Of a stretch of DNA of 64,000 bases, positions 50,143-61,405 are shown piece by piece. Source of the DNA: Paramacrobiotus metropolitanus (lineage: Eukaryota > Tardigrada > Eutardigrada > Parachela > Macrobiotidae); contig NW_026570320.1 of NCBI RefSeq assembly GCF_019649055.1, forward strand, positions 124,001 through 188,000, given 5' to 3'. The notes under the pieces are model-generated. The model had not been told where the DNA came from. It searched no databases and worked only from the letters and a program-made list of their open reading frames with translations. The translations under genes and the position numbers were made by a program. Positions within the stretch are counted from its first letter, which is position 1; each line of letters opens with the position of its first letter.

Positions 50143-53100
50143 TTACAATTCGGTTTTTGGTTTGGATTTGTGCAGCTTTCCCAGTTCTTCGAACAGGAAA
50201 TGCCTCACCATGTGTTCTTCAAATAATTCCCCAGGATAATTAATCATATTGTCCTTGTTATCCTTTGGAATAAGAGCTATACTAGGATATGTCGACAAAG
50301 AAATGTCCGAAGGCAGATCATTGTTCGAGGCATCAATCTGCGCGAAGATGACATCCCGCCGCCGAAATTCCGGATCTTTAGCCAACGCCCGTAATGATTG
50401 CTCGGCTGTCCACCAGTTTCTGGACAACGGATGGTAAAAGAGCACTAAGGCGTGTGAATCGCTATGAAGGATTTTCGAGTTAAACGTATCGGAGGATAAT
50501 TCTAGCACATTCGGGTCATCTTGCTGCTTTGACTTGCTTCTGAAAAACGGCTTGACTTCTCCTGCAATTGATGAAACCGTGTCATACACGTTTAAATAAA
50601 ATATATTTACGAATATTTTAAAGAAACGTAGGTTGCCCTTGTACTGGTTACCGGCTTTGTATTGATTCACAAATTCGCTGATCATTTTCGAGCTCATGTG
50701 CGCAGTGTCCCATCGTGGATAATATTCACCGTCTTTGCCAAGGATTCCCACATGAATGTCGTATTTAGGATCGAGATTAAAACCGAAACGTTCCATTTCT
50801 TGAGTAAAATTATCAGAGTTGCAGATGGCGAATAAAGTATCCTTATGGTCTTTTGCGGCGTGGGCAACCTTATCACGGTAATACTCGGTATCTGCGTAAT
50901 ATGGAAACTAATTATTTTTGATAGCGCATCTGTAACAATTCCGGGCTGCAAAATTACGTTTAAAAAAAACAGTAAGCGGGGCATAAATCCTTGTAATACA
51001 TGTAACCCAAGTAATTAAATACAGTCTGAATCCAGCGAAATTGTATTTGTCCAATATTTACGCTCTGCGGCGCACAGAATCTACTGCAGCTACTGTAGGT
51101 TGCACAATTTGCAGTATACGGTAATTATACATACCTTTTTTTCCGGTTTTACTCCAGTCAATTTTTGCATAAGCAACCACAAGCGGACGCAGAGAATACA
51201 GACTTTTAGCATTTTCAAATGTTCTTTCTCCCGCTAACGGAGTTGTCTTCCAGCGAACGAAATCTTTTATCATTTCGTAACTTGCGTCTTCCTGAATGAA
51301 AAAAATTAAATTTTCTAGTCGAAAGGGAAAAGGCGTCAGAAAAGAAAGAATTTCAACATATACATTATGACATAACTAATTGTAAGTTAACCCACTTGAT
51401 GCAGAACCGCTTTTTTCTCGTCGTCGGGTGTGCGCCAACGCTTCGGTAAAATAACCGCCAGTGTCCAGCCCGGAGCTTGCACCGGTTCGTCCGTACTGCC
51501 TTTTTGGCTCACCATAGGTGTTGGCATCAAAATAAAATTATGCTCATCCCGGTAGTCTTGAGCTGAAACATTAAAATACCGTTTTTATCGAACGAGAATA
51601 AATCAGCAACAAAATTATTTCTTATATTATTCTCTAGTTGTAGCATACCGACATCTACAAAATCTTGAAATTTCGAAAGCGTTTTGGATGCAAAAAATCC
51701 AACAACCGTCGCACGTTCACCATGTTCCTTGAGAAATTTCTCCAGATCGTCCGGATGCGACATTTCAGTGTAGGGTTCCCGTGCATGCCAGGTTAAATAT
51801 TGAGTAATCCCTAAAAAGCAAAAAGTTTAATTAACTGTGCAGTTATCACACGAACCGGCAACAAAAACTGAAACTCATTCAAAAGAAGTTAATTGTTCCT
51901 ACGTACCTTCAGGGTTGACTTTTGGTCCACGATAATCGAATACTTTCCCTTTCCTGAACATTTTCAAAGCTGGAAGTTTGGTAATACCAAATCGTTGCAA
52001 TGTGTCTGGCTTATCCGTGGCATCGAATTTGTAATACCCAAATCTTTTGTCTTTTTTTATTTTATGAATGCCCAGCTCGAAACTGTACAGCAAACGTTCA
52101 CCTGCCGAAGATCTGAAAATGAATGAATTGTAATTAACACCTTATTGTACAATGTATAAATCTAATTTCTTCCTAAATCTGAGTGAATTTTGTAGTAAAC
52201 ATTGCCGTCTGATGCAGCAAGGAAAGGTACCCAAACAAATAATTTTCTAATTTCTTGGAACATCGCTGCTGGCATATTTCTACTACTTGGGCGTCATAAT
52301 CCATACTTACCCCGGCAAATAGAATATGACAAGAGAGAATTCCTTATGATTCGTGACCTTGTCGAAGTCCGGTTTGGAAAGGTTTTTGATAGGTATTTCG
52401 CCGTATGGTAACTGCGGCACTTCAAAATTCTTTTGTGAAAGCTTCTTAACCATAGCCGCTAAGGCTTTTGCATTGGGAAACTCATCCACATTGTAAGCGG
52501 CACCGCGGAAATACAGGATAAACTGCAGTTCGGGTGGCTGTACTTCCACAGCTCGAGCGGCGACCGGTTCCGCAGCCATATCGAGTTTGGCCAACATTGC
52601 GTCCTCGGTATTTGCAAGGACAAGTTTTGCCACGGTTTCAAAATTCTTGATTTTTGCCTGATATTTCGGATCCCTGTAAGTTTACGGTGGTAAGAGGTTA
52701 TAATTACCATCGGTAATTTACCGGCAATTCAAAATTAATTTGTCCAACATAATCACTAGTAAATAAGAAATGCGTAAATTAATTAATATTTACTGTTTAC
52801 ACTTTTACAGTACTTCACTTGATTACTTTTCTACTATGCATAATATTTTACAACTGACATAATTATTTAACATTGATGAGAAAGGTATAGTGAAACCCGG
52901 CTTAATATTTTAGGTTTATTGAGAAGCTGAGATCTATGCTCAATTTGTGCTCTTACCATGGAACATAGCACATAATCAGTAGTATATCGTTCCTCGAGAC
53001 CTCTTTTGCCAGAGTGTCGCCGGTTATAAGAGGCACGCCATTGTCCATCGAGGCCACGGCAACATTTGGACTCATAAGATCCAACTTGGTATAATCAACG

Positions 53101-53286
53101 TTATCAAAACGAGCGTTTTGGCACCCTGTAGAAATTTGCGGGTATGTAAATGAACAGAAGAAATTCTATAACAGTGAGATTCAAAATGTGATGAAATTCG
53201 ATAACTGAGGATTTGGTTTACTTACCATGTTTTTCTGCCAGTGTCAGTATTGTAAAACAAATTGACACAACTTGTTTTAATCCCAT
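50143..53286 (-). CDS. PDIA4-like protein disulfide isomerase paralogue B (no CxxC)
   Basis: Same domain plan and exon plan as paralogue A. Nine exons give 1944 nt (647 aa): 53286-53226, 53125-52957, 52673-52311, 52112-51907, 51810-51649, 51562-51396, 51291-51135, 50891-50652 and 50561-50143. Signal peptide MGLKQVVSICFTILTLAE. All three active-site positions are lost: DPKY (after CYVPW) in a0, SAGE (after FYLPGS) in a, and SRNW (in FYHPLSRNWWTAEQ) in a'. The fold markers remain, for example LKMFRKGKVFDYRGPK, TTPLAGERT and YYRDKVAHAA. The C-terminus is KTEL, a plausible retrieval signal. Thiol exchange through CxxC is not possible; a chaperone or scaffolding role is an inference. Confidence 0.9.
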
Positions 53287-53367
53287 TTCGTAGCAATTTA
53301 AAATTTTTATCTATGAATTTGAGATAGATATTGTACAGTAATTAAAGCGTACAAACAGTCTGAAAAG

Positions 53368-53592
53368 TCACCATACGGACGTCAACGCCAAACAGCTTTC
53401 ACTTTCGGATTTCCGGTCATAGACATCTTTCACGGCGTAAACCGCCCAGAGCCATGCCGGTACTAACAGTTCAAGATCAACGCTCGCCAACCTGTATGTT
53501 TTGCTCCAACTCCTTAACGACAATTTTACTAGGCCTTGCGGAAATCTTTTGACATCCCATGAGAAAGCAGTGCGAATGAAATTCGTCAATTT
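53368..53592 (-). CDS. Possible small protein exon between PDI paralogues B and C
   Basis: An exon-like open stretch follows a CTCAG acceptor at 53593. It encodes KLTNFIRTAFSWDVKRFPQG, a basic helix, a hydrophobic helix (LELLVPAWLWAVYAVKDVY), then a Ser/Glu-rich end and a stop at 53368. The plan (basic N-part, single membrane helix) is a little like small respiratory-complex subunits such as UQCRQ, but similarity is too weak to name it. No upstream exon was identified. Confidence 0.35.
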   Translation of the reverse strand, partial: KLTNFIRTAFSWDVKRFPQGLVKLSLRSWSKTYRLASVDLELLVPAWLWAVYAVKDVYDRKSESESCLALTSVW

Positions 53593-54054
53593 CTGAGCAT
53601 TATAAAAGTCTGACTGGTACTACAAGCACTGTATTGTAGTAGAAGTGTACTACTACTTGCAGTCTGCACTATTATTTCTGCATAAAGACTGACCATGTAT
53701 TAAATTATTATTTTTCGACAGCCTCTGTAGCATTATTTTGATTAAACTGTACTTACATAAATACTCGTACTGTAATTACTTATGGGCATTACCGCAAGAG
53801 CGTGCGTACTTATGGTAACGGAAGCACATTGATTAAACTTATTGCGATGGTGAGCATTCTTGTGAAGTTGTGCAGGTTCTGTTAATTTTAATCACAAAAT
53901 GTTGGTCACAACAAACAGATTTAAAAAGAAGATCTGAAACAAATATATTGGTAAAATCCAATCATGCAAAGCAGAGGATCCCAAAAAATGTTTTGCATGG
54001 CTTTTCCTCGAATACTCACACAAAGAAACAAAATTATAACACAACTTTAGCCAT

Positions 54055-56957
54055 CTAGAGTTCTGTTCGAACTTTGTGCTTATGAGCATTATTTTCAATA
54101 AATTCTTTCATTTTTTCTTTGGTGAAGATTCTTGTAGGATAGGGAACGGGGGGAAGGCTTTTATCATAGGAGACGAAATACATCATTGGATACGTGGTAT
54201 TCGTCGTAAAGCGAGCCGGTGCATCGTTCCCATAGGTGTCCATGGTGGCAAACACCACATGCGGATACTCCTTCTCTTCAGCAATATCGTGGAATGTGTT
54301 CATGGCTTTCTTGCAGGCTGGACAACTGGGACGGTGCATCAGGAGCAGAACTTCCTTGTCGTGCCGCAGTACCAGTTTACGGAACGTGGCACCGACAATC
54401 ACTTTGACCGCGTAGTCATCGCTGTCATCATGTGTGGGTGGAGACTGGGTGCGGTGGAAGGGTTTCAGTTTATCTAAAATGTCAAAATAACTACTGTATA
54501 TCCTCAAAAGAACCTATAACTTTAATTAAAATCCCAATATTTTTATAAAGCTTAATTGCCGTAATTGTTGGCACATTTAGTTCCACTCTGCTTGTCCTTA
54601 CTTTTTTGATAATTGCTGGCAAAATCGGTTAAGAGTTTCAAATTCATGATGTCCACCACCGGTCCAGCATAGTATTCACCATTCTTTCCAATTAACCCAA
54701 GCAGCACATCCTCTTTGTGCTGCTCCAGATTCATTCGCACAAGTTCATGCTTAAATTCATTTCTGTCAGAAATGCAGAATGTAAATTCGGGAAAGCCATG
54801 CACCATCTGAGAGATTTTGTCACGGTGGTACTGCGTATCTGAAAACACAATAATTCGCAGCCTTTTACCGGTATTGACCCAGGCATACATAACATGTACA
54901 GTACCAGTAATCGTAAGAATAAAGTACTCGTACATGGTGCATTTAACGTGTGATAGACCTGCTCACAAATGTACGATAGTACAACAGTTTTGAAATAAAA
55001 CAATTAGAATTCAAAATTTGATATTTCGTACGCAAGACAGGATAATGTCACAGTGACGGTCACACACCAATGGAAACCACATCGATACATCGCGCTTACC
55101 ATGTTCCCGTGCTTTACTCCAGTCCACGTTCATGTAACCAATAAGGAGCGGGCGATCGTTATACAGAGTGTCCTTGTTGCGCATCGTACGCTGTCCGACC
55201 AATGGTCGGCTTTTCTTCTTAATGAAATCCACAAGGTGTTCAAAGTATGGTTTCTGAAACGGAAGAGCGTTGTAGTCAAAACTTTTATGAAAGAAATCGT
55301 TCACAACACGATAAACCTCGTTGAAAATGTATTTTTCTTGTCGGCAGGAGAAACGTGGCGAAGTGGAGGGTATACGCTGATCTGCCAGTCTCCGGTCGGC
55401 GCTTTTGATTTGACGAACGCAAAATTCAGCTGATCGCGCAAATAATTAGCTGTTCGAAAAAGAAATCTTTAACTTTGAGAATCTTTAGTGTGAAATCACT
55501 CTATAAAATTAGGATTAGTCAGCAAAACCGGCCACATTACTGCACGGCAATAATGTTACCGCATATTCGGCTAAAAAAATTATTATGGGCTTTTGTGGCA
55601 TATAGAAAACGTCTTCCTTATTTACCAACGTCCAAAAAGACTTCCATATTTTCATGCTTGTCGGTATCAAAGACACCGAGGACCGCGCCTTTATTGGGAT
55701 AACTACGGATCCATCCTTCCGCTTCTTCGATGGATTTTAATTGCTTATACGGCGGTTGCATTTGGCGATTGATGTATTGCAATATGGCTAATATAACAAC
55801 GAAGCAAAATCAATACCGCAGAAGCAAATGTTGCGTAAAAATATTTCGTCTTATATACTACACCTACCGGGATACAGCTTTTCGCGGGAATTGAAACCGA
55901 ACACTTTGCCTTTCCGGAACACTTTCAGCGTGGGAACATCAGTGATTTCATATTCTGACGTCAAACTGGGAGCATCATCCAAATTCGTCTTGAAAAATCG
56001 GATTTTATCGGTAACTTTGTCAGTTAGATTGACTACAGCGGTTTCGTATTCCAGCAAAAGACGCACACAAGATGGACAGCTGCAACCAACATACAGTGTA
56101 CCGGTACTTGGGTAAATTCATCGACTACTTGATTATTGTTTAAAAGGCTTAATGAATATACGAGATATGTCGGTCGGTATTTCAATATAACACTTTAACT
56201 TATAGTAGCATGCCAAACAAAAGGATGCTGGATAAAGACAACCTTTAAAAAATTAAAAAGATGTTCCCGAAATTTTTCACTTTGTTGAAAATGTACTTAC
56301 TTTGCTCTATAGAAAGCCACAACAGCAAAATCCAGACCTTTAATCGTCTGCTGGAATTCGTGTTGGGTCAGCTCGGGCACAAGTTCCGGATGCGGCCGTG
56401 GTGGAAACCAAATGTGGCCAGCGTGCAAACGAAGACTCTCCAACAGAGCCGAATAGCTTTTAAAGTCCTCATAATTGTACGGTTTTCCTTGATGGAAGAA
56501 CAAGAACTGCGGCTCATCGCCACGGATATCTAATTGTTCGGCGATTTCCGGATGAAGCGACACATCCAATTTGCCCATCAACACTGACGGAAGTTCATCG
56601 TTGACTTTTTTCGTAACCTTTTCGTATTCCGGCAGCATGCTTCGGTATTGCGCGTTCCTAAATTATTAACACTTTTTGACTTTTTGTAAAGAATGTGCGA
56701 TATAAACACGACTGAAAGACCCTAAAAATTAGAGTTATGTGGTGGACGCTTGATTTTTCTCACCATGGCACATGGAACAGAACCAAACCGGTTTCGTGTC
56801 CTTGTATCAAATGGTGGAAGTTATCTTCTGTCATTACGTAAACCTCATTGTCCAACTTGATGTCCATCTTGGGATAGCTATCCTGACCCACATTATCCGA
56901 TTTGCTATGAACTATAAAAAAATAAAATAAAACACCACAAATACAAGGAAGCACCAT
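54055..56957 (-). CDS. PDIA4-like protein disulfide isomerase paralogue C (two CxxC of three)
   Basis: Third member of the tandem array. Eight exons give 1875 nt (624 aa): 56957-56764, 56657-56301, 56079-55868, 55787-55626, 55449-55310, 55253-55100, 54838-54602 and 54473-54055. The first exon merges the signal (LPCICGVLFYFFIVHS) and the N-terminal part that are two exons in A and B. Domain a0 has NAQY in place of CGHC (after FHVPW); domain a has CPSC; domain a' has CPAC (HRPSCPACKKAM). The end is RTEL, a weaker KDEL-like tetrapeptide. The donor after exon 5 is GTGTTG, which is unusual but is the only site preserving the phase-0 junction seen in A and B. It is the least eroded of the three copies. 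Confidence 0.9.
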
Positions 56958-57892
56958 GTGGAAGTACCTAAAAATGGAAAAACCAGGAGATATAGAAGCC
57001 ATCGTCCGAAATTAAAGGGAAGAGTCGGCTCCATTTTCTCGGCACAATTTATTTATCCCGGTTTATCTCAAGCCCCGTCGTGCCACTTCCTAACATGCGA
57101 TAATTGTAAGTTTACCATGCATGCTACCGCACCAAATAAGTAGCTAAGGGCAAAAAGGTCGCATCTTCAACTTCGAGATTCGGCTCGAGCTGCGGTGCCT
57201 TTAGGGTACAAACACGATGATACTGCACCATGGCAAGTCATACGAAAACTACTTACTCAAAGAGATTGCCTACACCGAAGCACAGCCAAAGAACAACCTT
57301 TAATTCACAACACTTGTAACTGTTGCTGATTATATAATGTACGAGCACTTCTATCCAACCTGTTGAATGTATGCTTATCAAAATCAGTTCTAACTCATTC
57401 TAAGCACAAATGGAATAATTAACGGCTTTAAAATTTCTTTCGCAAAAAATTTAATGATGCAATTAATCTGATCATTGTAAGTGTAACTTCATACTACAAT
57501 ATCATTGTCATTCGATCCATCATTGCCAGTACAAAATACCACGCAGAGAAAAATCACCGCATTTCGGCATTTGCCTGTTGTTTTTAATACGTAATTTTCA
57601 ACAGAATTGGGGAACGTAAAGAACTGCGTCAAATATTTTGCTTAAAGTGATTCATTCGCAGCATTAACAGTTTAGGTACACATGAGATTTCTGAACTTAA
57701 AATTTAAACAATGTGCAAAAACAGCTCAAACAAAGTGCAATAAAACCGCGCAAAACGAGCATACTGTACGGAGTAATACTGTTATAAAAACTTCTTATAA
57801 AGAATATGGAAGATATCCATATCACAGCAAAATGTAAGGACACATATGATAAGGAATTCAGGAAAGCCTGTCGCACGTTCCTTTATACCGCC
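56958..57892. other. Intergenic, no gene seen
   Basis: Holds the presumed promoter of PDI paralogue C and the 3' UTR of the SLC35D gene. No supported exon. Confidence 0.5.
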
Positions 57893-60071
57893 GATATTCC
57901 AGTGCACACACGAACTGCTTTTGTCTGCTTCCTTTCAGACTCGAAAAATACCACGTAGGAATATAGCAGGCTGGCAACCACGCTACAAATGAGAATCAGT
58001 TTGTGCGCGGTTCAGTAAATGTTTCAAGAACACGGGTACAGAAAGGTCTAACGCACAAAAAATTTTACCTGATATTCAATCCCAGAAAATTCCAAACATC
58101 AAAAATGTAATCTCCTCCAACATACATCCCAAAGTATACTGTCAAAATGTTCTAAATAACAAAAACAAGAATATTTACAGGATGCTTACTAAAGTAATAT
58201 TTAAGCCAAGCGCTGCAAACAAGACCGGCAACTGAAAGAACTTCAAGATTTTGATTTTTGCTAAAAAAAAACCCGCACTTGAAACCTGCCTTTAAAGCGC
58301 CAATTACTGTCGTTGTCAGAGCCGAATTATAATGGGTACACAATACGACTGAATAATTGATCACGAATCCCATAATGCAGGATATGCCAAAACGCAGAAA
58401 AAATCCCCAGTCTGTCCATTTCGCAAATTCCATTGCCTAAAAATGCTAAAATATTACCCACAATAATATCAAATTCTGAAAGCTTTTTAACTATTGAAAG
58501 CTTTTTTGGTACGACTTTAAAATTACTAATCCATAAAAGTATAGCAGAACGCAGTCCATACGGAGCTACGCGTAGGCTTTGTACCAAATTTTTCTGCTCT
58601 GACCTTAGACAGCTGGCCTGTCCCAGAAGTATACACTAGCGACGGGATCAACATGAGCGCGGAACTGTATAACATCAATCCATATTCCCCTAGTTCCTGC
58701 AAAGAAGCGTACTCAGTCTTTTCTTCGTTCGTTCTTTTTCACATAAACTGCAACGTTGTACCTTTGAATTGAGAATTTTCTTAATGCATATGGCATTAGC
58801 AGCCGTGAAAACATCGTTCATGAGGACGAAGAAATATCCCGTATAAGTGAACGACAAGTCATGCCTACATAAAATTTAATAAAACAATTAAGTAACAAAT
58901 AGCAAAACTACCTAAACGATATCTGTTTTTAATGTGAAAACAGGCTAGCTTTGTCGCTTTAGTATTAAATTCCATATACAGTATGTATTAACAATACTTA
59001 CGCAGCCGCCACAACGCTTCCCAGAATCATACCGTACACGGCAATCTGGACTGACCGCGATGGAATAACGCTAAAAAGAGAAAAATCAGTGCCAGTGCGC
59101 CACACCGAATGGATAATGGATAAGAAAAACTACCTATTCGAAAACTAAAGTATCCTCACCGCAGAAACCAGTATTCGGCAAACATCGTGAACAGGATGGA
59201 AAACCTTCGCAGCACTGTGAACATTGGCAGGCTGGGAAACAGCAACCAAATCGAAATATCAATATAACTACATAGAATAACTACACAGCCTCTAATACAA
59301 AATCGCAATACTCACCTGATCATTTTTGTGCCGCCAAGTCCAAAAAACAAATTACCGGCAAAAATTAACGACAGTGGAGCAACCTAAAATGTTCAACGGT
59401 AACGACAAAACTCCATGAAATCACCTCGAAGCACTGCTGTAAGCTGTTACCTTTCGAAAAACATGTGGGCTCGGGTTGGGAAAAAGCGCTGGTATAAAAG
59501 CTTTTGTAGTGCTTAAAACCACCACCGTGGTAACCATCTAAAAATAGTAATTTCGGTCAACTGCATACGAAGTAATCTGGTATGGCAGCAGCTGGCACAT
59601 TGTTCCGCATAAAATACTGTAAATGAAGATACTTATAATGAAATCCTCAAGAGTCCCAAATCGTACCGTCAAAAACGATGTTCTTTGGTTAATAAAAACG
59701 TTATACACAATATAAATCAAACTGTCTCACATCAAAGAGAGAGAGAGGAAATAAATTGCTGCATATTACGTTACATAACTTAATTCAACTATTTACTGAC
59801 TATTACTGATTTACAGACTATTACTACAGTCACCTGCGCAAATCCAAGCACTTCATACGATGGAAACCTGCTCAAGGCAACAAACCAAACAATTTATGAG
59901 CGTTTTCCTAAAAAACCATTCATCGAAATTTGCAACAGCGTACACATACCCATACGACGTCAAGACGCTCTTATTGATCGTCATAAGCAGGAGAGAGCAG
60001 ACAGCATACAATAATGCCGAACCGATTTTCCGCATCCAGTCGTGAAAGTGCATTTTCTCCAGGGATTCCAT
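57893..60071 (-). CDS. SLC35D1: Nucleotide-sugar transporter, SLC35D1/D2 type
   Basis: Golgi/ER antiporter family moving UDP-sugars (UDP-glucuronate, UDP-GalNAc, UDP-GlcNAc) into the lumen. About eleven small exons are seen in order: MRKIGSALLYAVCSLLLMTINKSVLTSYG, FPSYEVLGFAQ, MVTTVVVLSTTKAF, APLSLIFAGNLFFGLGGTKM, LPMFTVLRRFSILFTMFAEY, VIPSRSVQIAVYGMILGS, YTGYFFVLMNDVFTAANAI, ELGEYGLMLYSSALMLIPSL, EFAKWTDWGFFLRFGISCIM (then NSALTTTVIGALK), YFGMYVGGDYIFDVWNFLGL and VVASLLYSYVVFFESERKQT. These follow the human protein block by block, with about ten membrane helices. The intron at 58289-58152 has a GC donor (AAG/GCAGGT) with a normal AG acceptor. The start is the ATG at 60071; the longer upstream reading begins with TTG. 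Paralogue choice (D1 or D2) is not settled. Confidence 0.92.
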
Positions 60072-60991
60072 TGTGCCGTGATGTCCCAAAGCACAGCTTC
60101 CCGCCTGCTTGCCACATCAGCCGAGGCGCCAAAAGCATATCCTTCAAGTTATCACAATCCAAAGCATCGTCTAAACCAGGGCACTCATAAATAACTGCGC
60201 TGTCTAGACCCGCACGGATCCCAAGTTTTCAACGACTAAAACACACTGTTTTGAAAACAGTGCGGCAGTTCGAAGACGCAACATCTTCGGGAAAAACGAA
60301 CCTGGAACTAAACCAGGAACGTACAATAACAGACTAAGAACAGCCTTCTCTTACCTCGAAACTGTTTTTAGCCAAAGGCCAAATGATACGTATACATATC
60401 GGAACTCCAACTGCCTTTTACCAAGTACAAAGTAACAAAGACAGTGGTGAGCTACTCTAAAGTGAAGTACTTCGAAGCACTTATGTTCATGGTAAGTCTC
60501 TGATAAGGATTTTTCACGAACGACAACCAAAGATCACTCTCTTTGAGTCAAACCGGAGATATGCAGGAATAAACGCATATGCAAACTTAATGCATAAATT
60601 CTTGAGCTTTTCCACGAATTCAACAGAAAAAACAAATGTAACAAACAAAGGCAGAAAAAAAGCCCATATTATTAAACGACGAGCAGACGGGCAGTACTCA
60701 CCAGTCCGTCAGTCCAAAAATTTATGAATGAACGTACACATGCGTAGACGCAATTGTAGCCTGCCCCCGTCTGGCTGCCGACCGGAAACGTAGGCGGAAA
60801 CCAATTCTTTCGAAATAGCCAAAACTGTGCCAGTGCACCGACCATATGCATGGCTTTGCGGCCCTTGTTTTTGTGAGTTGTGCATTATTTTGAGATTTCT
60901 TTTTATGATTTATGCAATGGTTCCCGAGTTTTTCCAGGTTCCTATTCTAAGCAGGGCGCAATCCGAGGGAAACCGAGAAACGGCTGAAAAA
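60072..60991. other. 5' region of SLC35D, no other gene seen
   Basis: A small hairpin (CACTGTTTTGAAAACAGTG) lies at about 60244-60262. No supported exon. Confidence 0.45.
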
Positions 60992-61063
60992 GGCGCCGAT
61001 GGGGGAATCGAACCCCGGCTACGTCGTTAGATCCGCGTAGGCAGTACCGCTGCACCACGGCGC
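60992..61063 (-). tRNA. tRNA-like gene or tRNA pseudogene, identity unclear
   Basis: About 72 bases with a six-pair acceptor stem (GCGCCG / CGGCGC), an A-box-like TGGTGCAGCGG, D-stem GCAG/CTGC, a perfect B box (GGTTCGATTCC) in a GGGG/CCCC T-stem, and a TTTTT run immediately downstream as a Pol III terminator. The anticodon arm is irregular: the only good stem (CTACG/CGTAG) encloses about 12 bases instead of 7, and the variable loop is very short, so no anticodon can be read with confidence. It may be transcribed by Pol III but may not be a functional tRNA. Confidence 0.5.
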
Positions 61064-61405
61064 AATACGTTGAAATCCTTTGAAAGACTTTATCGCTGTA
61101 CGTGAGCCGCTTCTCCGCTCACACTATGCAGCGTGACAGTTAAGCTGTAAATCAACAGTCAAAATTTTTATGCAACTTGTCTCGCTGCATTTTTCCACTA
61201 ATTGTAGCACTCTATGTTCTGAGTTGTTTAAGGTTTTCGCTTTTCCGTCGTATCACTTGCGCGTGAGAAGAAAACACTGCACTTCCCATTCATTTCCTTT
61301 CGCGTTTTAGCGAGCTGCGCTGGGGACCATATTTTTGGACAACTACATGTATAACGGAAAAACGTGAACGGCTGTAGCCTGTAGAAGGGCTATTCACCCT
61401 CCCAA
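61064..61405. other. Short spacer / COMMD3 5' region
   Basis: Lies between the tRNA-like sequence and the COMMD3 start; no exon seen. Confidence 0.5.

Noticed and set aside
55253-55449. Apparent frameshift in PDI paralogue C between exons 5 and 6
   Set aside because: A donor GTGTTG after ATC at 55310 gives a phase-0 junction like that in paralogues A and B, and the whole CDS then sums to exactly 625 codons. A weak donor explains it without a frameshift.
60992-61063. Reading a suppressor (CTA) or valine (AAC) anticodon from the tRNA-like sequence
   Set aside because: Both depend on an arbitrary placement in a loop that is too long; no stem supports either choice.
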